The translations under genes and the position numbers were made by a program. DNA of 64,000 nt from JBPYCR01 sp051846915 (GTDB taxonomy: Bacteria > Bacillota > Bacilli > Bacillales > Amphibacillaceae). The DNA lies in contig NZ_JBPYCR010000001.1 in assembly GCF_051846915.1 (NCBI RefSeq), positions 205,782 through 269,781 of the forward strand, written 5' to 3'. Below, piece by piece: positions 34,304 to 44,535 of this stretch. Every line of letters starts with the position of its first letter. Position 1 is the first letter of the stretch. Under the pieces are notes generated by a model that saw nothing but the letters and a program-made list of their open reading frames with translations, was not told where the DNA came from and ran no database searches.

Positions 34304-35566
34304 ATCATTAGTCTTGCATTAGTTAAACAAACAATTATTAATATTCTTAATGAACAGTAATTTACTTTTTATCCAAATAAATCCTTCATGATGGAGACAG
34401 ATGGTTCCTGCCCAAATCCCATTACAAAGTATAACTGATATGAACAAGATACACTAAAAGACTATCATTTGGTAAATGGATAAGACCTATTAATTTTTAA
34501 AAATTGGATGAGCAAGTAGGTTTAACCAAACAAGATCATTATACAAAAAAGAAGTCAACCACTGCTTTATATATCAAGATGCTGCTACTAGCATAGCTAC
34601 ATGAAACAGAAAGTCCACATGTAATGAGTGATACGCTTTTGAATGAGGTGCTGCACCCAAAGAGAGTCATTAAAAACCATTGATTCAAGTATCTACAGCT
34701 CAATCTACCGCATTATAAGTGGGTGAAGGGTCGAAAAACTAAAGCGAGTATAAAACTACATTTACGGCTTGTATTCATGGGCAAAAGATACCGTTTATCC
34801 AGACAAAGCAGTGATGACGGTTGCAAACGAACATGACAGAAACCAGACGGAAGTCTTGGTTGACGAAAAAGATGCCATGCATTTATTCAATCGTGGTTAT
34901 GTCGACTATGAACGATTTGATCGCATGACGAATACTTCTTCGTTTCTAGACTGAATAAAAATGCAGTTACACGGGACATTCAACCGTTTGAATATCCCGC
35001 TAATTTCAATGTACTCTCTGATAAAATGGTCTACATCGGCAACTCAAAATCGGGATGAGAATGTTTTTCGACTCATTGAGGTAGCAGATACAAAAGGGAA
35101 TGTTCTTCACTTAATTACTAATCGTTTTGATCTGGAAGCAGATGAAATCAATGTAGTTTACCGATCGCGCTGAGCAATCGAACTTTTTATCAAATGGCTT
35201 AAACAACATGTAGAAATCAAGCATTTTTACAGAATGAGCGAAACGGCTTTGCAAATTTAAATAGCTTTGATTACATATTGTCTGCATGTACTTATTAAAT
35301 TATAAACAGGAACCAAAAAATCATTGCTCCGTATTATCCGCTGGCTAAAGGCTGCCTTGTGGAAACTGTCGTATATATGGACACAGCGTTTCAAAAGCTC
35401 GACGCCTATTTAAATTTAAACAAATGTCGTCGTTGTACCCAAGTATTAAATGTATAACTTTACCAAATGGACAGTGTCACCTTTATTAGGGTTTTTACTT
35501 TTTGTCTTAAAGAAATATAAATAGTTTTACTGAATAATCAAAATATGTTTATGCAACGCTAGTGAT
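34304..35566 (+). mobile_element. Degenerate IS4-type insertion sequence, copy 1
   Basis: The right end ATGCAACGCTAGTGAT (35551-35566) is the inverted complement of the left end of the second copy at 63803. The left end here (ATCATTAGTCTTGCAT, 34304-34319) is the same sequence with changes. The leader and transposase start match the copy at 63803 over about 200 bases. The length of about 1.26 kb is shorter than a complete IS4-type element, consistent with internal deletions. Confidence 0.8.
34421..35456 (+). pseudogene. IS4-family DDE transposase, broken
   Basis: Frames are interrupted by several stops and shifts. Recognisable pieces include VYPDKAVMTVANEHDRNQ, the LVDEKDAMHLFNRGYVDY block holding an active-site Asp, ENVFRLIEV with HLITNRFDLEADEI, and a nearby IELFIKWLKQHVEIK with the final Glu. 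The start codon region has lost its reading frame (a stop follows five codons), unlike the copy at the right edge. It cannot make active transposase. Confidence 0.88.
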
Positions 35567-35625
35567 CACTTATATAAAAATCAAACCGTAATTTTGCTAA
35601 AAGTTATGCAATTGTATTCTCATAT

Positions 35626-36366
35626 TTATAATATCGTACCAAGAAACTCTTTTGTTCGTTCTTCCCGTGGATTTTTAAATATGTCTTTGGGCTGTCCCGT
35701 TTCAACTATTCGTCCATCATGTAAATATACCAATGAATCACCAACTTCTCTAGCAAAACCCATTTCATGAGTGACTACAATCATTGTCATACCTTCTTTT
35801 GCTAGTTGTTTCATAGTAGATAATACTTCCCCTACTAATTCTGGATCTAAAGCAGAAGTTGGTTCATCAAACAGCATAACATCAGGCTTCATGGCTAAGG
35901 AACGTGCAATAGCAACACGCTGTTTTTGTCCACCTGATAACCTTGAAGGAAAAACATCATATTTATCACCTAGTCCTACTTTCTTTAATAGCTCCTTCCC
36001 TTCTCTTTCCGCTTTAGATTTTGGTGTTTTCTTAACATTTATCGGGCCAGATGTAACGTTTTCCATGACGGTCATGTGTGGAAATAAATTAAAATGTTGA
36101 AAAACCATACCTACCCTTTGTCTCACTAAATTCAAGTTTTCTTTTCTTTCGTCAATTTCATTTTGATCTATAAATATGCTTCCAGTATCTTTCATCTCTA
36201 AAAAATTCAAACACCTCAGTAAAGTACTTTTACCAGAACCACTAGCACCTATCAAAACAACTACTTCACTTTCATTTACTGAAAAGTCAACATCCTTTAG
36301 AACATGAAGATCACCAAAAAATTTATTTAACTTCTCCACCCTTATCATTTCTTTTTTGGCACTCAT
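35626..36366 (-). CDS. Amino-acid ABC transporter ATP-binding protein (PAAT/GlnQ type)
   Basis: About 246 residues with IRVEKLNKFFGDLHVLK, Walker A GASGSGKST, signature LSGGQKQRVAIARS, Walker B MLFDEPTSALD and switch His. The ATG at 36366 follows AGGGGGG and starts 10 bases after the permease stop; an ATG at 36405 is in frame but inside the permease gene. With the permease and binding protein it forms a complete polar amino-acid importer. The truncated ATPase at 23133 is a close paralogue. Confidence 0.93.
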   Translation of the reverse strand: MSAKKEMIRVEKLNKFFGDLHVLKDVDFSVNESEVVVLIGASGSGKSTLLRCLNFLEMKDTGSIFIDQNEIDERKENLNLVRQRVGMVFQHFNLFPHMTVMENVTSGPINVKKTPKSKAEREGKELLKKVGLGDKYDVFPSRLSGGQKQRVAIARSLAMKPDVMLFDEPTSALDPELVGEVLSTMKQLAKEGMTMIVVTHEMGFAREVGDSLVYLHDGRIVETGQPKDIFKNPREERTKEFLGTIL

Positions 36367-36376
36367 AATTTCCCCC

Positions 36377-37030
36377 CTAGTCATGTGCAGATAGTTTTTT
36401 CTCAAGCTTGTTCACTATAAATGTAAAGATATAGACAATTACTAAGTAATATACAGCAGAGATTAAGTAATAAGTCATAAAATCAAAGTCATTGGAACCA
36501 TATGCAGTTGCAACTCCAAATAATTCCTCTACCCCAATAAACGATGCTATTGCACTATCTTTTAATGTGATAATAAATTGGTTAGCCAGAGGAGGGATTG
36601 CTCTCCGAAAAGCTTGAGGAATTATAATTTTTCGATAGGTCATAAATGTATTCATACCTAATGAGCGCCCTGCTTCGAACTGCCCTTTATCAATCGACTG
36701 GATAGTACCTCTGATAACTTCCGCAATGTAGGCGCCAATATGAACAGCTAACCCAATAGATACAGACCAAAAAGCTGATAATAAAAAGAAATTGGTTAAA
36801 CCATAGTAAAGAATAAACACTTGAACAACTAATGGTGTACCCCTAATAATCCATATGTATAAATCCGATATCCAAGTTAATGGTTTGATTCTCGATATTT
36901 TTAACATTGCAATAACAAGTCCAATAACTAATGCAAAAGTAACGGAATAAAAAGCTAGTTTTAAAGTAATAAAAGCCGCATCAATAAATATGTCAAAGTT
37001 CTCTACAAAAGTAGTTAGAAAATGTGACAC
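36377..37030 (-). CDS. Amino-acid ABC transporter permease (HisM/GlnP type)
   Basis: About 217 residues and five helices, with the EAA-type loop in EAGRSLGMNTFMTYRKIIIPQAFRRAIPPLANQ, the coupling helix that docks to the ATPase. I use the GTG at 37030, 9 bases after GGGGTG; an in-frame ATG at 37069 has no ribosome binding site. It lies between the binding protein and ATPase genes. Confidence 0.92.
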   Translation of the reverse strand: MSHFLTTFVENFDIFIDAAFITLKLAFYSVTFALVIGLVIAMLKISRIKPLTWISDLYIWIIRGTPLVVQVFILYYGLTNFFLLSAFWSVSIGLAVHIGAYIAEVIRGTIQSIDKGQFEAGRSLGMNTFMTYRKIIIPQAFRRAIPPLANQFIITLKDSAIASFIGVEELFGVATAYGSNDFDFMTYYLISAVYYLVIVYIFTFIVNKLEKKLSAHD

Positions 37031-37092
37031 TCTTATAATCACCCCTTTTTGAGAATTGCATGCGTACATTTTCAGTGCGCATGCAATTTCTA

Positions 37093-37968
37093 TTATTCTG
37101 CTGTATCAATTTCTGGTTCTTCAGTGATGTTAGCACCAACCCACTCTTCTGCAAGCGCCTTAATTTCACCGCTTGTTTGAAGCTCTTCTAACGCATCTTT
37201 AACAGCGTCTAGTAATTCTTCATTTTCTTTAGATACCGCAACACCTGCTTTATTTACTTCCAAATAAGCTTTACCAATTAGATCAGCACCATCATTAATT
37301 ATTTTTAATCCAGTAATATTATTTGTAATAACAGCGTCGTGGCGACCTTGAGAAAGCGCCTGTAGTGCCATTACATCACTGTCGTATTCAATAATGTTTG
37401 AGTCAGATGTATATTCCATAGCAACATTTTTAAATGTAGAGCCTTTAGAAACCGCAATTTCCATATCCGTCAAGTCTTCTGGATTTTCAATATCACTGTC
37501 TGGCCTTGTGAATATTTGTGTACCTGCATAATAATAAGGTTGTGTGAAGTTAACATTTTCTTTTCTTTCTTCTGTAATCGTGTGACTAGCTACAGCAATA
37601 TCGTAGCGTTTATTTTGTACACCCATAATGATTCCATCATACTTAGCTTTAATTTTTACAGATTCTAAACCTAGCTTCTCAGCGATTGCTTCACCTACAG
37701 CAATATCAAACCCCACCATTTCACCGTCTTCTAAATAACTAAATGGTTTAAATTCGCCAGACGCAGCAAACGTTAATTCACCTTCGGAAACTAAATTAAA
37801 TTCAGTACCATCTTCACTTTCACCACTTTTATCTTGAGCTCCTTCTGCCGAATTTTCTTCATTTTGTTCGACTCCACCTGTCTGCTCTTCTTCTGACGCG
37901 CCACATGCTACTCCAATAACCATGAGTAACAATAAAATTAATACTAAAAATAATTTTGAAAACCTCAT
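37093..37968 (-). CDS. Amino-acid ABC transporter substrate-binding lipoprotein (family 3 SBP)
   Basis: About 291 residues. A hydrophobic signal peptide leads to a Cys (IGVACGASEE) that fits lipidation although the -3 residue is not the usual Leu. An acidic linker rich in Glu/Gly/Ser and two SBP_bac_3 lobes follow (FKPFSYLEDGEMVGFDIAVG; HTITEERKENVNFTQPYY). The ATG at 37968 is preceded by AAGGAGAGG. The ligand is probably a polar amino acid or derivative; the adjacent creatininase suggests an amide or cyclic-amide substrate, which is inference. Confidence 0.9.
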   Translation of the reverse strand: MRFSKLFLVLILLLLMVIGVACGASEEEQTGGVEQNEENSAEGAQDKSGESEDGTEFNLVSEGELTFAASGEFKPFSYLEDGEMVGFDIAVGEAIAEKLGLESVKIKAKYDGIIMGVQNKRYDIAVASHTITEERKENVNFTQPYYYAGTQIFTRPDSDIENPEDLTDMEIAVSKGSTFKNVAMEYTSDSNIIEYDSDVMALQALSQGRHDAVITNNITGLKIINDGADLIGKAYLEVNKAGVAVSKENEELLDAVKDALEELQTSGEIKALAEEWVGANITEEPEIDTAE

Positions 37969-38104
37969 TTTAACCTCTCCTTTGATAAAGTTATATAAAA
38001 TTGCGGGTATTCTAGACACTACCTTTTGTTCTTTTTTCTAACCTATTTCTATAACATTCTCAAATACTCAAACATAAATTAAAGCGTTACCGTACTTTTA
38101 AGCT

Positions 38105-38959
38105 TTATATTTTTAGATTATCCATCGTCTCATCGGATTCTATATGGTTCACACGCTCATCAACTGTACGGTCTAAAATTAAATTGATGAACTCTTTGAA
38201 TCCTTCAACAGCTGCTTCTAGTAATTTTTCACCTTTTACTTTTGTTGATGGTCTCGCATCACCTAGAACTCCAGTTTTGGATATAGAGCTCCAATGTGGC
38301 ATCATTCCCACGGGAACCCCTTGGCCTGTACCGACAATATCTAACCAAAAATATTTAGACATTTTATATTTATCAATATCCCTTACAGCTTTGTCCATTT
38401 GAACTAAACCTTCATTAATAGCTAAATACATAGACGTTTCAAGCTCACAGGCATGATTCATACCACCTGGTTCTTCAGAGTCTCGAATGTCTTTAGCAAC
38501 TTTACGCACAGGGTCTAAGTCCCAATGTGATAATGACACGCACATTACATCTGGATATTTTAGAAATACTTGGCGAGCCGCTACTTTTAATAACGGTACA
38601 TTACTTCCATGGCCATTTAATAAAACTATCCGCTTAAAGCCTTGGTGGGCCAAGCTATTACAAACGTCTACAACATAGTGAATAAAGGTCTCTTGACTGA
38701 TCGATATCACACCTGGAAAGTCCATTTGGTGAGGAGCATATCCATGATTTATTGGAGGAACAACTACCATTTTCTCTGGAATTTTCGCCCCCGTACGGTG
38801 ACATACTTCTTCAGCCAGCACAACATCTGTATCAACGGGTAAGTGATAACCATGCTCCTCAATCATTGCAACTGGTACGACAGCTACTCGTTCTTCTTTT
38901 ACAACTTGTTTTATTTCAGGCCATGTCATTTCCCCAAATTTATATTTGTTAACTTTCAA
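38105..38959 (-). CDS. Creatininase-family metal-dependent amidohydrolase
   Basis: About 284 residues. Metal ligands of the creatininase fold are visible: Glu-His in AMIEEHGYHLPVDTD with the following Asp, His in NGHGSN, and Glu in NHACELET. The TTG at 38959 follows AAGGAGG by 8 bases; an ATG at 38983 lies before that site and is not used. It precedes the ABC importer by about 135 bases on the same strand, so uptake and cleavage of the same compound is likely. The family also includes creatinine amidohydrolase, MftE and FAPy deformylase; the substrate cannot be chosen from sequence. Confidence 0.9.
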   Translation of the reverse strand: MKVNKYKFGEMTWPEIKQVVKEERVAVVPVAMIEEHGYHLPVDTDVVLAEEVCHRTGAKIPEKMVVVPPINHGYAPHQMDFPGVISISQETFIHYVVDVCNSLAHQGFKRIVLLNGHGSNVPLLKVAARQVFLKYPDVMCVSLSHWDLDPVRKVAKDIRDSEEPGGMNHACELETSMYLAINEGLVQMDKAVRDIDKYKMSKYFWLDIVGTGQGVPVGMMPHWSSISKTGVLGDARPSTKVKGEKLLEAAVEGFKEFINLILDRTVDERVNHIESDETMDNLKI

Positions 38960-39663
38960 AATAAATACCTCCTTATTATCCATTTATCACACTTTTATTA
39001 AAAGCCAATATCATTAGTTACTGTGCAACATAAAGGTGCAATTCTATATAATGATCCCTTTTTTGTTCAGGCAAAAAACTCTCGGACCTGCAACTGCATA
39101 TATCAGTATGCGTTGACCTATTATTCGTATCCAAACTGAAGAAACGATTTTATATTTACATGACATAATACTTTTTGTTGAACATAAACAATTAAGTTAG
39201 CATTGAGCTCTGTCTCTTTCGCTAATTTGTTAACCATGAGTATGAAATGTTTACAATATCTGTTCTTTAATAACGATTCCACTTAACAAAAGAATTTAAT
39301 ACTTAACCTATACTTACCTGTATCTTGATTGAGATCTAAGAACTCTCTGTATTGCAATGTTTTTACTAATCTGTGCACTTCTTAACAATACCTGCATTTT
39401 CTGCAATTTCTTTTACGTCATTTCCGAGTCCTTATGCGTAAATGCTTCAATGTCGTTAACGGTCGGTCCATAGAATGAACACCATCCTCTTTTACAACCA
39501 GGTTCCCCCCCTTTTTATATTTGAGCGATCTTCATTTCCGTTAGGCGGAATTGAAATTCCGTTTTAACCTCACATCTTTTTATGTTATTCATTGATAATG
39601 ATATATGTCAATATAGTAATGAGCTTAGATTTCGAAATAAAGGGAGAAAAAGCACTTAAATAA

Positions 39664-39800
39664 TTATGCGCTCTCAATCTTAAACCACTCAACTAACGTT
39701 AAAGCAAATATTTCAGCAATCTTAGACACTTTATCAAGATACTCATTTGGAAAATGAATCATTTCCTATATCCCTGGCCCAAAGCCCGTTTATGAAACAT
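39664..39800 (-). pseudogene. C-terminal fragment of an M20 peptidase
   Basis: Minus-strand translation gives FGPG, a stop, then MIHFPNEYLDKVSKIAEIFA and a C-terminal LTLVEWFKIESA. This parallels the end of the intact M20 enzyme at 26752 (FGPGVTSMAHFPNEYIELEKIFQAAEVIA...). Only about 45 residues remain, and the rest is lost. The surrounding 38960-40124 region contains no gene that I can support. Confidence 0.7.
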
Positions 39801-40124
39801 CGCTTATTTTTGGGTTTTTCTAATTGTAATTACTGCATTCAACCCTTTCTCCCCCCTTTTTATAGACTGTATTAATAGTAAGACAAGGAATGTATTTATT
39901 GTAGCAAAGGCTGACAGCGTTTTCATTGTCCACTTCATTAAATTATTTACTTATTTCTTATACAACTTGTATATAAAAATTCGCTTTAGTCATCAATAAA
40001 CAGTCGAAATTATCCTCGTTCCTTGAATAATCAAGCTTTGAGAATTCAACAATAAAATCCTGGAACATGACATCGAAACGTGTAGGATATTTCCCAGGAA
40101 AAATTCTACACTTATTATTGAAAA

Positions 40125-40732
40125 TTAAGATTCCAATTTCCAACGACTGGAGATTCGTTTCAAAGTGCCCAAAATACTCATAGCAGCCAAGTGAATTGTC
40201 TTAGGATTTCCAGGAAGTGATCTGTTCTCGATCGTAAATGTCGCTTTCCTAAAACCCCCCTTTGTTTCAACAGTATGTATGTTGTTTTATGCATGCGGAT
40301 CAGCAATAAACGTTACAGATTTTTTTCCGTCCCGATACCTGCAACGGACAATTGATTAATACTTTGATGTTTTTCGGGAAATGTTTTATCGCCCTTTAGG
40401 CGGTACCTTCGAACACAATAACTGCTTCATTTCCAGAATGAGGGACCAAAGTATTCCGCCACTGATGAGTACGACGTCTTTTTTTAATGATTTTCGTAAA
40501 TAACTCTTCAACTGCTTGTATATTGGCCGCTTTAACAACAATATAGATATCCGACGCCAAAAACTAATCCGGGTCGGTATACAGATGAACATTGTGATTG
40601 GTAGCCATAGATTGATATTTTTCCTCATCCTTAACAAATATACTATTAATTCTCATCTGCCCATTAGGATATTTATTTAGTTTTTTAAGTAAAAAAAAGC
40701 GACCGCTCCTCTTCCAACAATACCATTTTCAT
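40125..40732 (-). pseudogene. Decayed paralogue of the aspartate-dehydrogenase-like gene
   Basis: Reading across frames from an ATG at 40732 with a GAGGAAG site gives KMVLL, then (shifted) GRGAVAFFLLKKLNKYPNG, then NHNVHLYTDPD, a stop, then IVVKAANIQAVEELF, KDVVLISGG, and finally AAMSILGTLKRISSRWK at the C terminus. Each block aligns in order with the intact protein at 41247-42026. There are frameshifts, an in-frame stop and an internal deletion of about 170 bases. It is clearly dead. Confidence 0.88.
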
Positions 40733-41246
40733 ATTAATCGCTTCCTCTTATTCATATTTTCCGACTCAATGTTGAAAGGTAGCAACAGTCCTGGGATGTT
40801 ACATTTCAAGCTGTAAGCGGTAGGAATGGTTTATCCTTGGTCACCTGCCGAAACTTAATCTTTTATGATCGTGATGTCTAACACTTAAGTTACTTCATCG
40901 TACCAGTAAATTGACAGCGGTTTCATTATCCAATAATCTTAATAATTTGAATGTTTTTTGTACAGTGTGTATATCAACTTTTAAACAGCGCACTTATGTT
41001 CAGTTTTACATGTATATAATGAAGGATTTATTTATACATCAAAGACATTGGTCTTGCACAATTTAAAAATAAAAATATAGACCTATTTTACCATCTTCTT
41101 TAATGGTGATTACCAAAATCAGTTACCATTTTCCCAGCCACCATAACAACAAAAAACTAGCCATTGCCATCAATCAGGCAAAAAGCTAGTTCCGTTTTCG
41201 TGTATCCAATTATTTCCCAGGCAATATTCTACACTTTTTGGCATCA

Positions 41247-42026
41247 TTAACTTCCGACTTTAAGCCTAGTTGATACCCTTTTCAACGTTCCGATAATACT
41301 CATTGCGGCTAAATAGCTAGTTTTCGGGTTTTCCGGCAACGGATTATTCGTTACTGTTAATTCTGCATTGCCAAAATCACCGACTATATTAATTGTATGT
41401 ATGTTGTTTTGGACAGATGGATCGGCAATAATGGTTACGTTCGTTTCGTCCATCCCTATACCAGCTATCGAAAGAACAATCGAAACGTTAATATTTTTAG
41501 GAAATTGCTTTATCGCTTCAGCTGCTTTCCCTTTAAATACAACCGCTTCATTCTCACCGGGGTCAGCGACCAACGTATGAGCCGGTTTTCTGGTAGTAAT
41601 TGAAACTTCAGAAACTGTACCCGCAGCAAGCGCATTTTGGATAAGGTCCAATCCGCCAACAGCCCCAGAAGGTAAATGAATAAGCCGTTTATTTTGTTCC
41701 GCTAATGTATACAATGATTGTGAAAAAGATGTGTTTGCGAGAACTCCAATGCTGATAAGCACAACATCTTTTTTCTTTATGATTTCAGGAAGCAACGTTT
41801 TAGCTGCATCGATATTAGCAGCTTCTACGACTATATCTATATGTGCATTCAAAAATTCGGTTATATTCGAATACAATTTTACATTATACGACTTCTCCAA
41901 TGCTCTATACTTTGTGATGTCGCGTACGTAGACACTTGTTACTTTTACATTCGAGTCCTTAGTTCTGTTTAATTCCTTCATTAAAAAAGTAGCAATCGCA
42001 CCCGCTCCAATAATACCTACCTTCAT
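41247..42026 (-). CDS. Aspartate dehydrogenase domain protein (NadX-like)
   Basis: 259-residue NAD(P)-dependent enzyme: Rossmann GIIGAGAIATFL at the N terminus, LPSGAVGGLDLI and the C-terminal domain with a conserved His region (NNIHTINIVGDFGNAEL). L-aspartate dehydrogenases oxidise aspartate to iminoaspartate, either for NAD synthesis (with NadA) or for aspartate catabolism. No nad genes are nearby, and a decayed copy lies 500 bases downstream, next to an M20 fragment. A role in amino-acid degradation is therefore at least as likely. The ATG start is supported by GGGAGG about 7 bases upstream. Confidence 0.85.
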   Translation of the reverse strand: MKVGIIGAGAIATFLMKELNRTKDSNVKVTSVYVRDITKYRALEKSYNVKLYSNITEFLNAHIDIVVEAANIDAAKTLLPEIIKKKDVVLISIGVLANTSFSQSLYTLAEQNKRLIHLPSGAVGGLDLIQNALAAGTVSEVSITTRKPAHTLVADPGENEAVVFKGKAAEAIKQFPKNINVSIVLSIAGIGMDETNVTIIADPSVQNNIHTINIVGDFGNAELTVTNNPLPENPKTSYLAAMSIIGTLKRVSTRLKVGS

Positions 42027-42296
42027 GATTTCAACCTCCCATTATTAGTTGTAACATTGTCTATTATCATAAATGAAATAACAATCCGAACCATTTTTAG
42101 AGCTTTATTAATTATAGATAGAAGACTAACATACAGTAGTTCAAAACCATGGCTGAAGATTTTTTAAAAAAATTTATTCAAACACCCCTAAGTGAAAACA
42201 AATGACACGCTCATTCCAAAATGGTACAATTACATATTGTAATTAAATTTGTACTAATTTAAAAATGAGTTATATGATCGAGAAAGAAGGATTATT

Positions 42297-43700
42297 ATGC
42301 CACAAAGTCAAGCAACAGGAGCACCAGAAATTAACCGAGTTCCAATTATGATTGTTATGGTTTCCGGTGCTTTTGTCGCTATATTAAATCAAACATTACT
42401 CGGCACGGCGCTACCTCATATTATGGCCGACTTGAATTTAACTGAAAGTGTTGTCCAATGGCTTCAATCGATCTTTATGCTTGTTAACGGAATTATGATC
42501 CCAATAACAGCATTTTTAATAGAACGTTTCACGACGAGAAAACTATTTTTATCGGCCATGAGCTTATTTGGTATTGGTACACTGATTTGTGCCATTGCAC
42601 CAAGCTTTTCCGTTCTTATGGTTGGGCGTATCCTCCAAGCTTCCGGAGCCGGTATCATGATGCCTTTAATGCAAACGATTCTCTTTCTCGTCTTTCCAAT
42701 TGAAAAACGCGGTGCTGCCATGGGAATGTTCGGCATGGTTATTGCGTTCGCTCCAGCAGTTGGACCAACGTTATCCGGATGGCTCGTCGATCAATACCCT
42801 TGGAGAAGTTTATTTTACGTCGTTTTACCAATCGTCATTATCGATCTTATCGTCGCCTATTTTATCTTAAAAAACATAACAAAACAAACAAACCCGAAAG
42901 TAGATGTCATATCTATCATTCAATCTACCCTTGGATTTGGCGGAATATTATATGCATTCAGTACAGCTGGAAATACGGGATGGGGAAGCAGTCAAGTTAT
43001 TCTCTCGATGGCTATAGGCTTTATTGCACTTACCCTATTTATTTTCAGGCAGTTAAAATTAGAAGTGCCGATACTTGAATTTAGGGTTTTCAAAAATAAA
43101 ATGTTTACACTAACAACTGCTCTAGGTATGGTATCATTTGCAACGATGATCGGTTCGGCCGTTGTGCTACCGATTATGATGCAAAACACACTAGGTTTTA
43201 CAGCTCTTGAGTCAGGTTTAATGCTTATGCCGGGTGCAATCATTATGGGTGCGATGAACCCAGTAACAGGTCGCTTATTTGACCGATTCGGAGCGAAGTG
43301 GCTTGCGATTATCGGCTATGCGATCCTTGTAGTTACGACGTTTATGTTCGCGGTGCTAACTCCGGAAACAACCTTTATGTATTTAGCAGTTGTAAATTCA
43401 GTCCGAATGCTCGGAATAGCCATGGTTATGATGCCTGTCACAACCGCAGGACTCAATCAGTTGTCGGATAAATTAATCCCTCATGGTACTGCAATGAACA
43501 ATACGATGCGCCAAGTTTCAGGTGCTATCGGAACAGCGCTGCTTGTAACGATTATGGTTACACAAATGAATCCAGCTGAAGGTGTCACCGGTGAACTTCA
43601 TGGTGTGAACATATCATTTATGGTCGCCGGCTTATTTGCCATAATTGGCTTTGTATTGGCATTCTTTATTAAAAATTCCCGACCAGGAGTAAAAGGGTAA
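42297..43700 (+). CDS. DHA2-family MFS multidrug-type exporter (LmrB/EmrB-like)
   Basis: 467 residues with about 14 helices. The first helix reads FVAILNQTLLGTALPHIM, motif A is NGIMIPITAFLIERFTTRKLF, and motif C in helix 5 is MVIAFAPAVGPTLSGWLVD, diagnostic for proton-coupled exporters. The ATG follows AGAAGGA. It is monocistronic, so no substrate can be inferred. An in-frame Gly/Asn-rich loop separates helices 7 and 8 as usual. Confidence 0.9.
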   Translation: MPQSQATGAPEINRVPIMIVMVSGAFVAILNQTLLGTALPHIMADLNLTESVVQWLQSIFMLVNGIMIPITAFLIERFTTRKLFLSAMSLFGIGTLICAIAPSFSVLMVGRILQASGAGIMMPLMQTILFLVFPIEKRGAAMGMFGMVIAFAPAVGPTLSGWLVDQYPWRSLFYVVLPIVIIDLIVAYFILKNITKQTNPKVDVISIIQSTLGFGGILYAFSTAGNTGWGSSQVILSMAIGFIALTLFIFRQLKLEVPILEFRVFKNKMFTLTTALGMVSFATMIGSAVVLPIMMQNTLGFTALESGLMLMPGAIIMGAMNPVTGRLFDRFGAKWLAIIGYAILVVTTFMFAVLTPETTFMYLAVVNSVRMLGIAMVMMPVTTAGLNQLSDKLIPHGTAMNNTMRQVSGAIGTALLVTIMVTQMNPAEGVTGELHGVNISFMVAGLFAIIGFVLAFFIKNSRPGVKG

Positions 43701-43798
43701 TCATGTATTTCATCTTATCCCCTCCCTGGCTCGATTTTTTAAATTACCATATCTTTTATCGATGATTCAGAACAATCCAGAAAGTAGGCTGATTCGCT

Positions 43799-44464
43799 TT
43801 GCGTGTAGCAATCTTTGATTTTGACGGCACTTTATATAAAAAAGAAACTTTTAAAATATTAATGGATCATTTAAAGCATCACCCAGTCTATCATGCAAGG
43901 TATAAACATTTTTATCGTGCGATGGTACCGATGTATATTTGCTATAAGTTAAAACTTTATCCCGAAAGCAAAATGAAGGCACGTTCTATGCAGCTTTACA
44001 TATCTGCTCTACAACATTTATCGGAAACAGAGCTCGATACATATTTTGCAGAATTGGCAAGTAAAATGGTCGACAATTTCAATGATGATGTAATCAAACG
44101 GTTAAAACAGCATAATTATGACGGTGTACATGTCATGCTTGTTTCAGGAGCCTATACTCAACTGTTGCAAGCTGTAAAGGATCAGATGGGATTTCATTTT
44201 GATACGATAATTGGTACAAAAATCCCATTAAAGGATGGGGAAGTAGATCAAAAAGCTCCTATTTATCACGTTCAAGGGGAGCGAAAAAAAGAAAAAGTAC
44301 GAGAGACATTAAATAATAAATCCATTGATTGGGAAGACAGCTTTGCCTATGGGGACAGCCTTTCCGATCTCTCCGTGCTTGAGCTTGTTGGTAATCCGGT
44401 TGCGGTTCAAGCCGAGCCGAAACTGCTATCTGTTGCTAAGGAAAAAGGCTGGGAAATCATCTAA
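43799..44464 (+). CDS. HAD-superfamily hydrolase, subclass IB (PSPase-like)
   Basis: 221 residues. Motif I DFDGTLYKKE supplies the nucleophile Asp, motif II Ser is in MLVSGAYTQLL, and motif IV is AYGDSLSDLSVLE. An alpha-helical cap of about 90 residues lies after motif I. The TTG start is behind AGTAGG. These enzymes dephosphorylate small metabolites, and the substrate here is not evident. Confidence 0.9.
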   Translation: MRVAIFDFDGTLYKKETFKILMDHLKHHPVYHARYKHFYRAMVPMYICYKLKLYPESKMKARSMQLYISALQHLSETELDTYFAELASKMVDNFNDDVIKRLKQHNYDGVHVMLVSGAYTQLLQAVKDQMGFHFDTIIGTKIPLKDGEVDQKAPIYHVQGERKKEKVRETLNNKSIDWEDSFAYGDSLSDLSVLELVGNPVAVQAEPKLLSVAKEKGWEII

Positions 44465-44492
44465 TCTCCCTGCACAATGGATTTAGTTATAC

Positions 44493-44530
44493 AAAAAGCA
44501 AGCAGCCTTACATTTGGCTCCTTGCTTTTT
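44493..44530. terminator. Bidirectional terminator between HAD gene and sugar operon
   Basis: AAAAAGCAAG and CTTGCTTTTT form a perfect 10-bp stem with a further AGCC/GGCT pairing inside. It serves the HAD gene and the DUF6044 gene, which converge here. Confidence 0.92.
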
Positions 44531-44535
44531 TAAAT

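Noticed and set aside
38984..39660. Further gene remnants in the decayed region
   Set aside because: Short stretches in several frames look protein-like, but none could be tied to a family with confidence.
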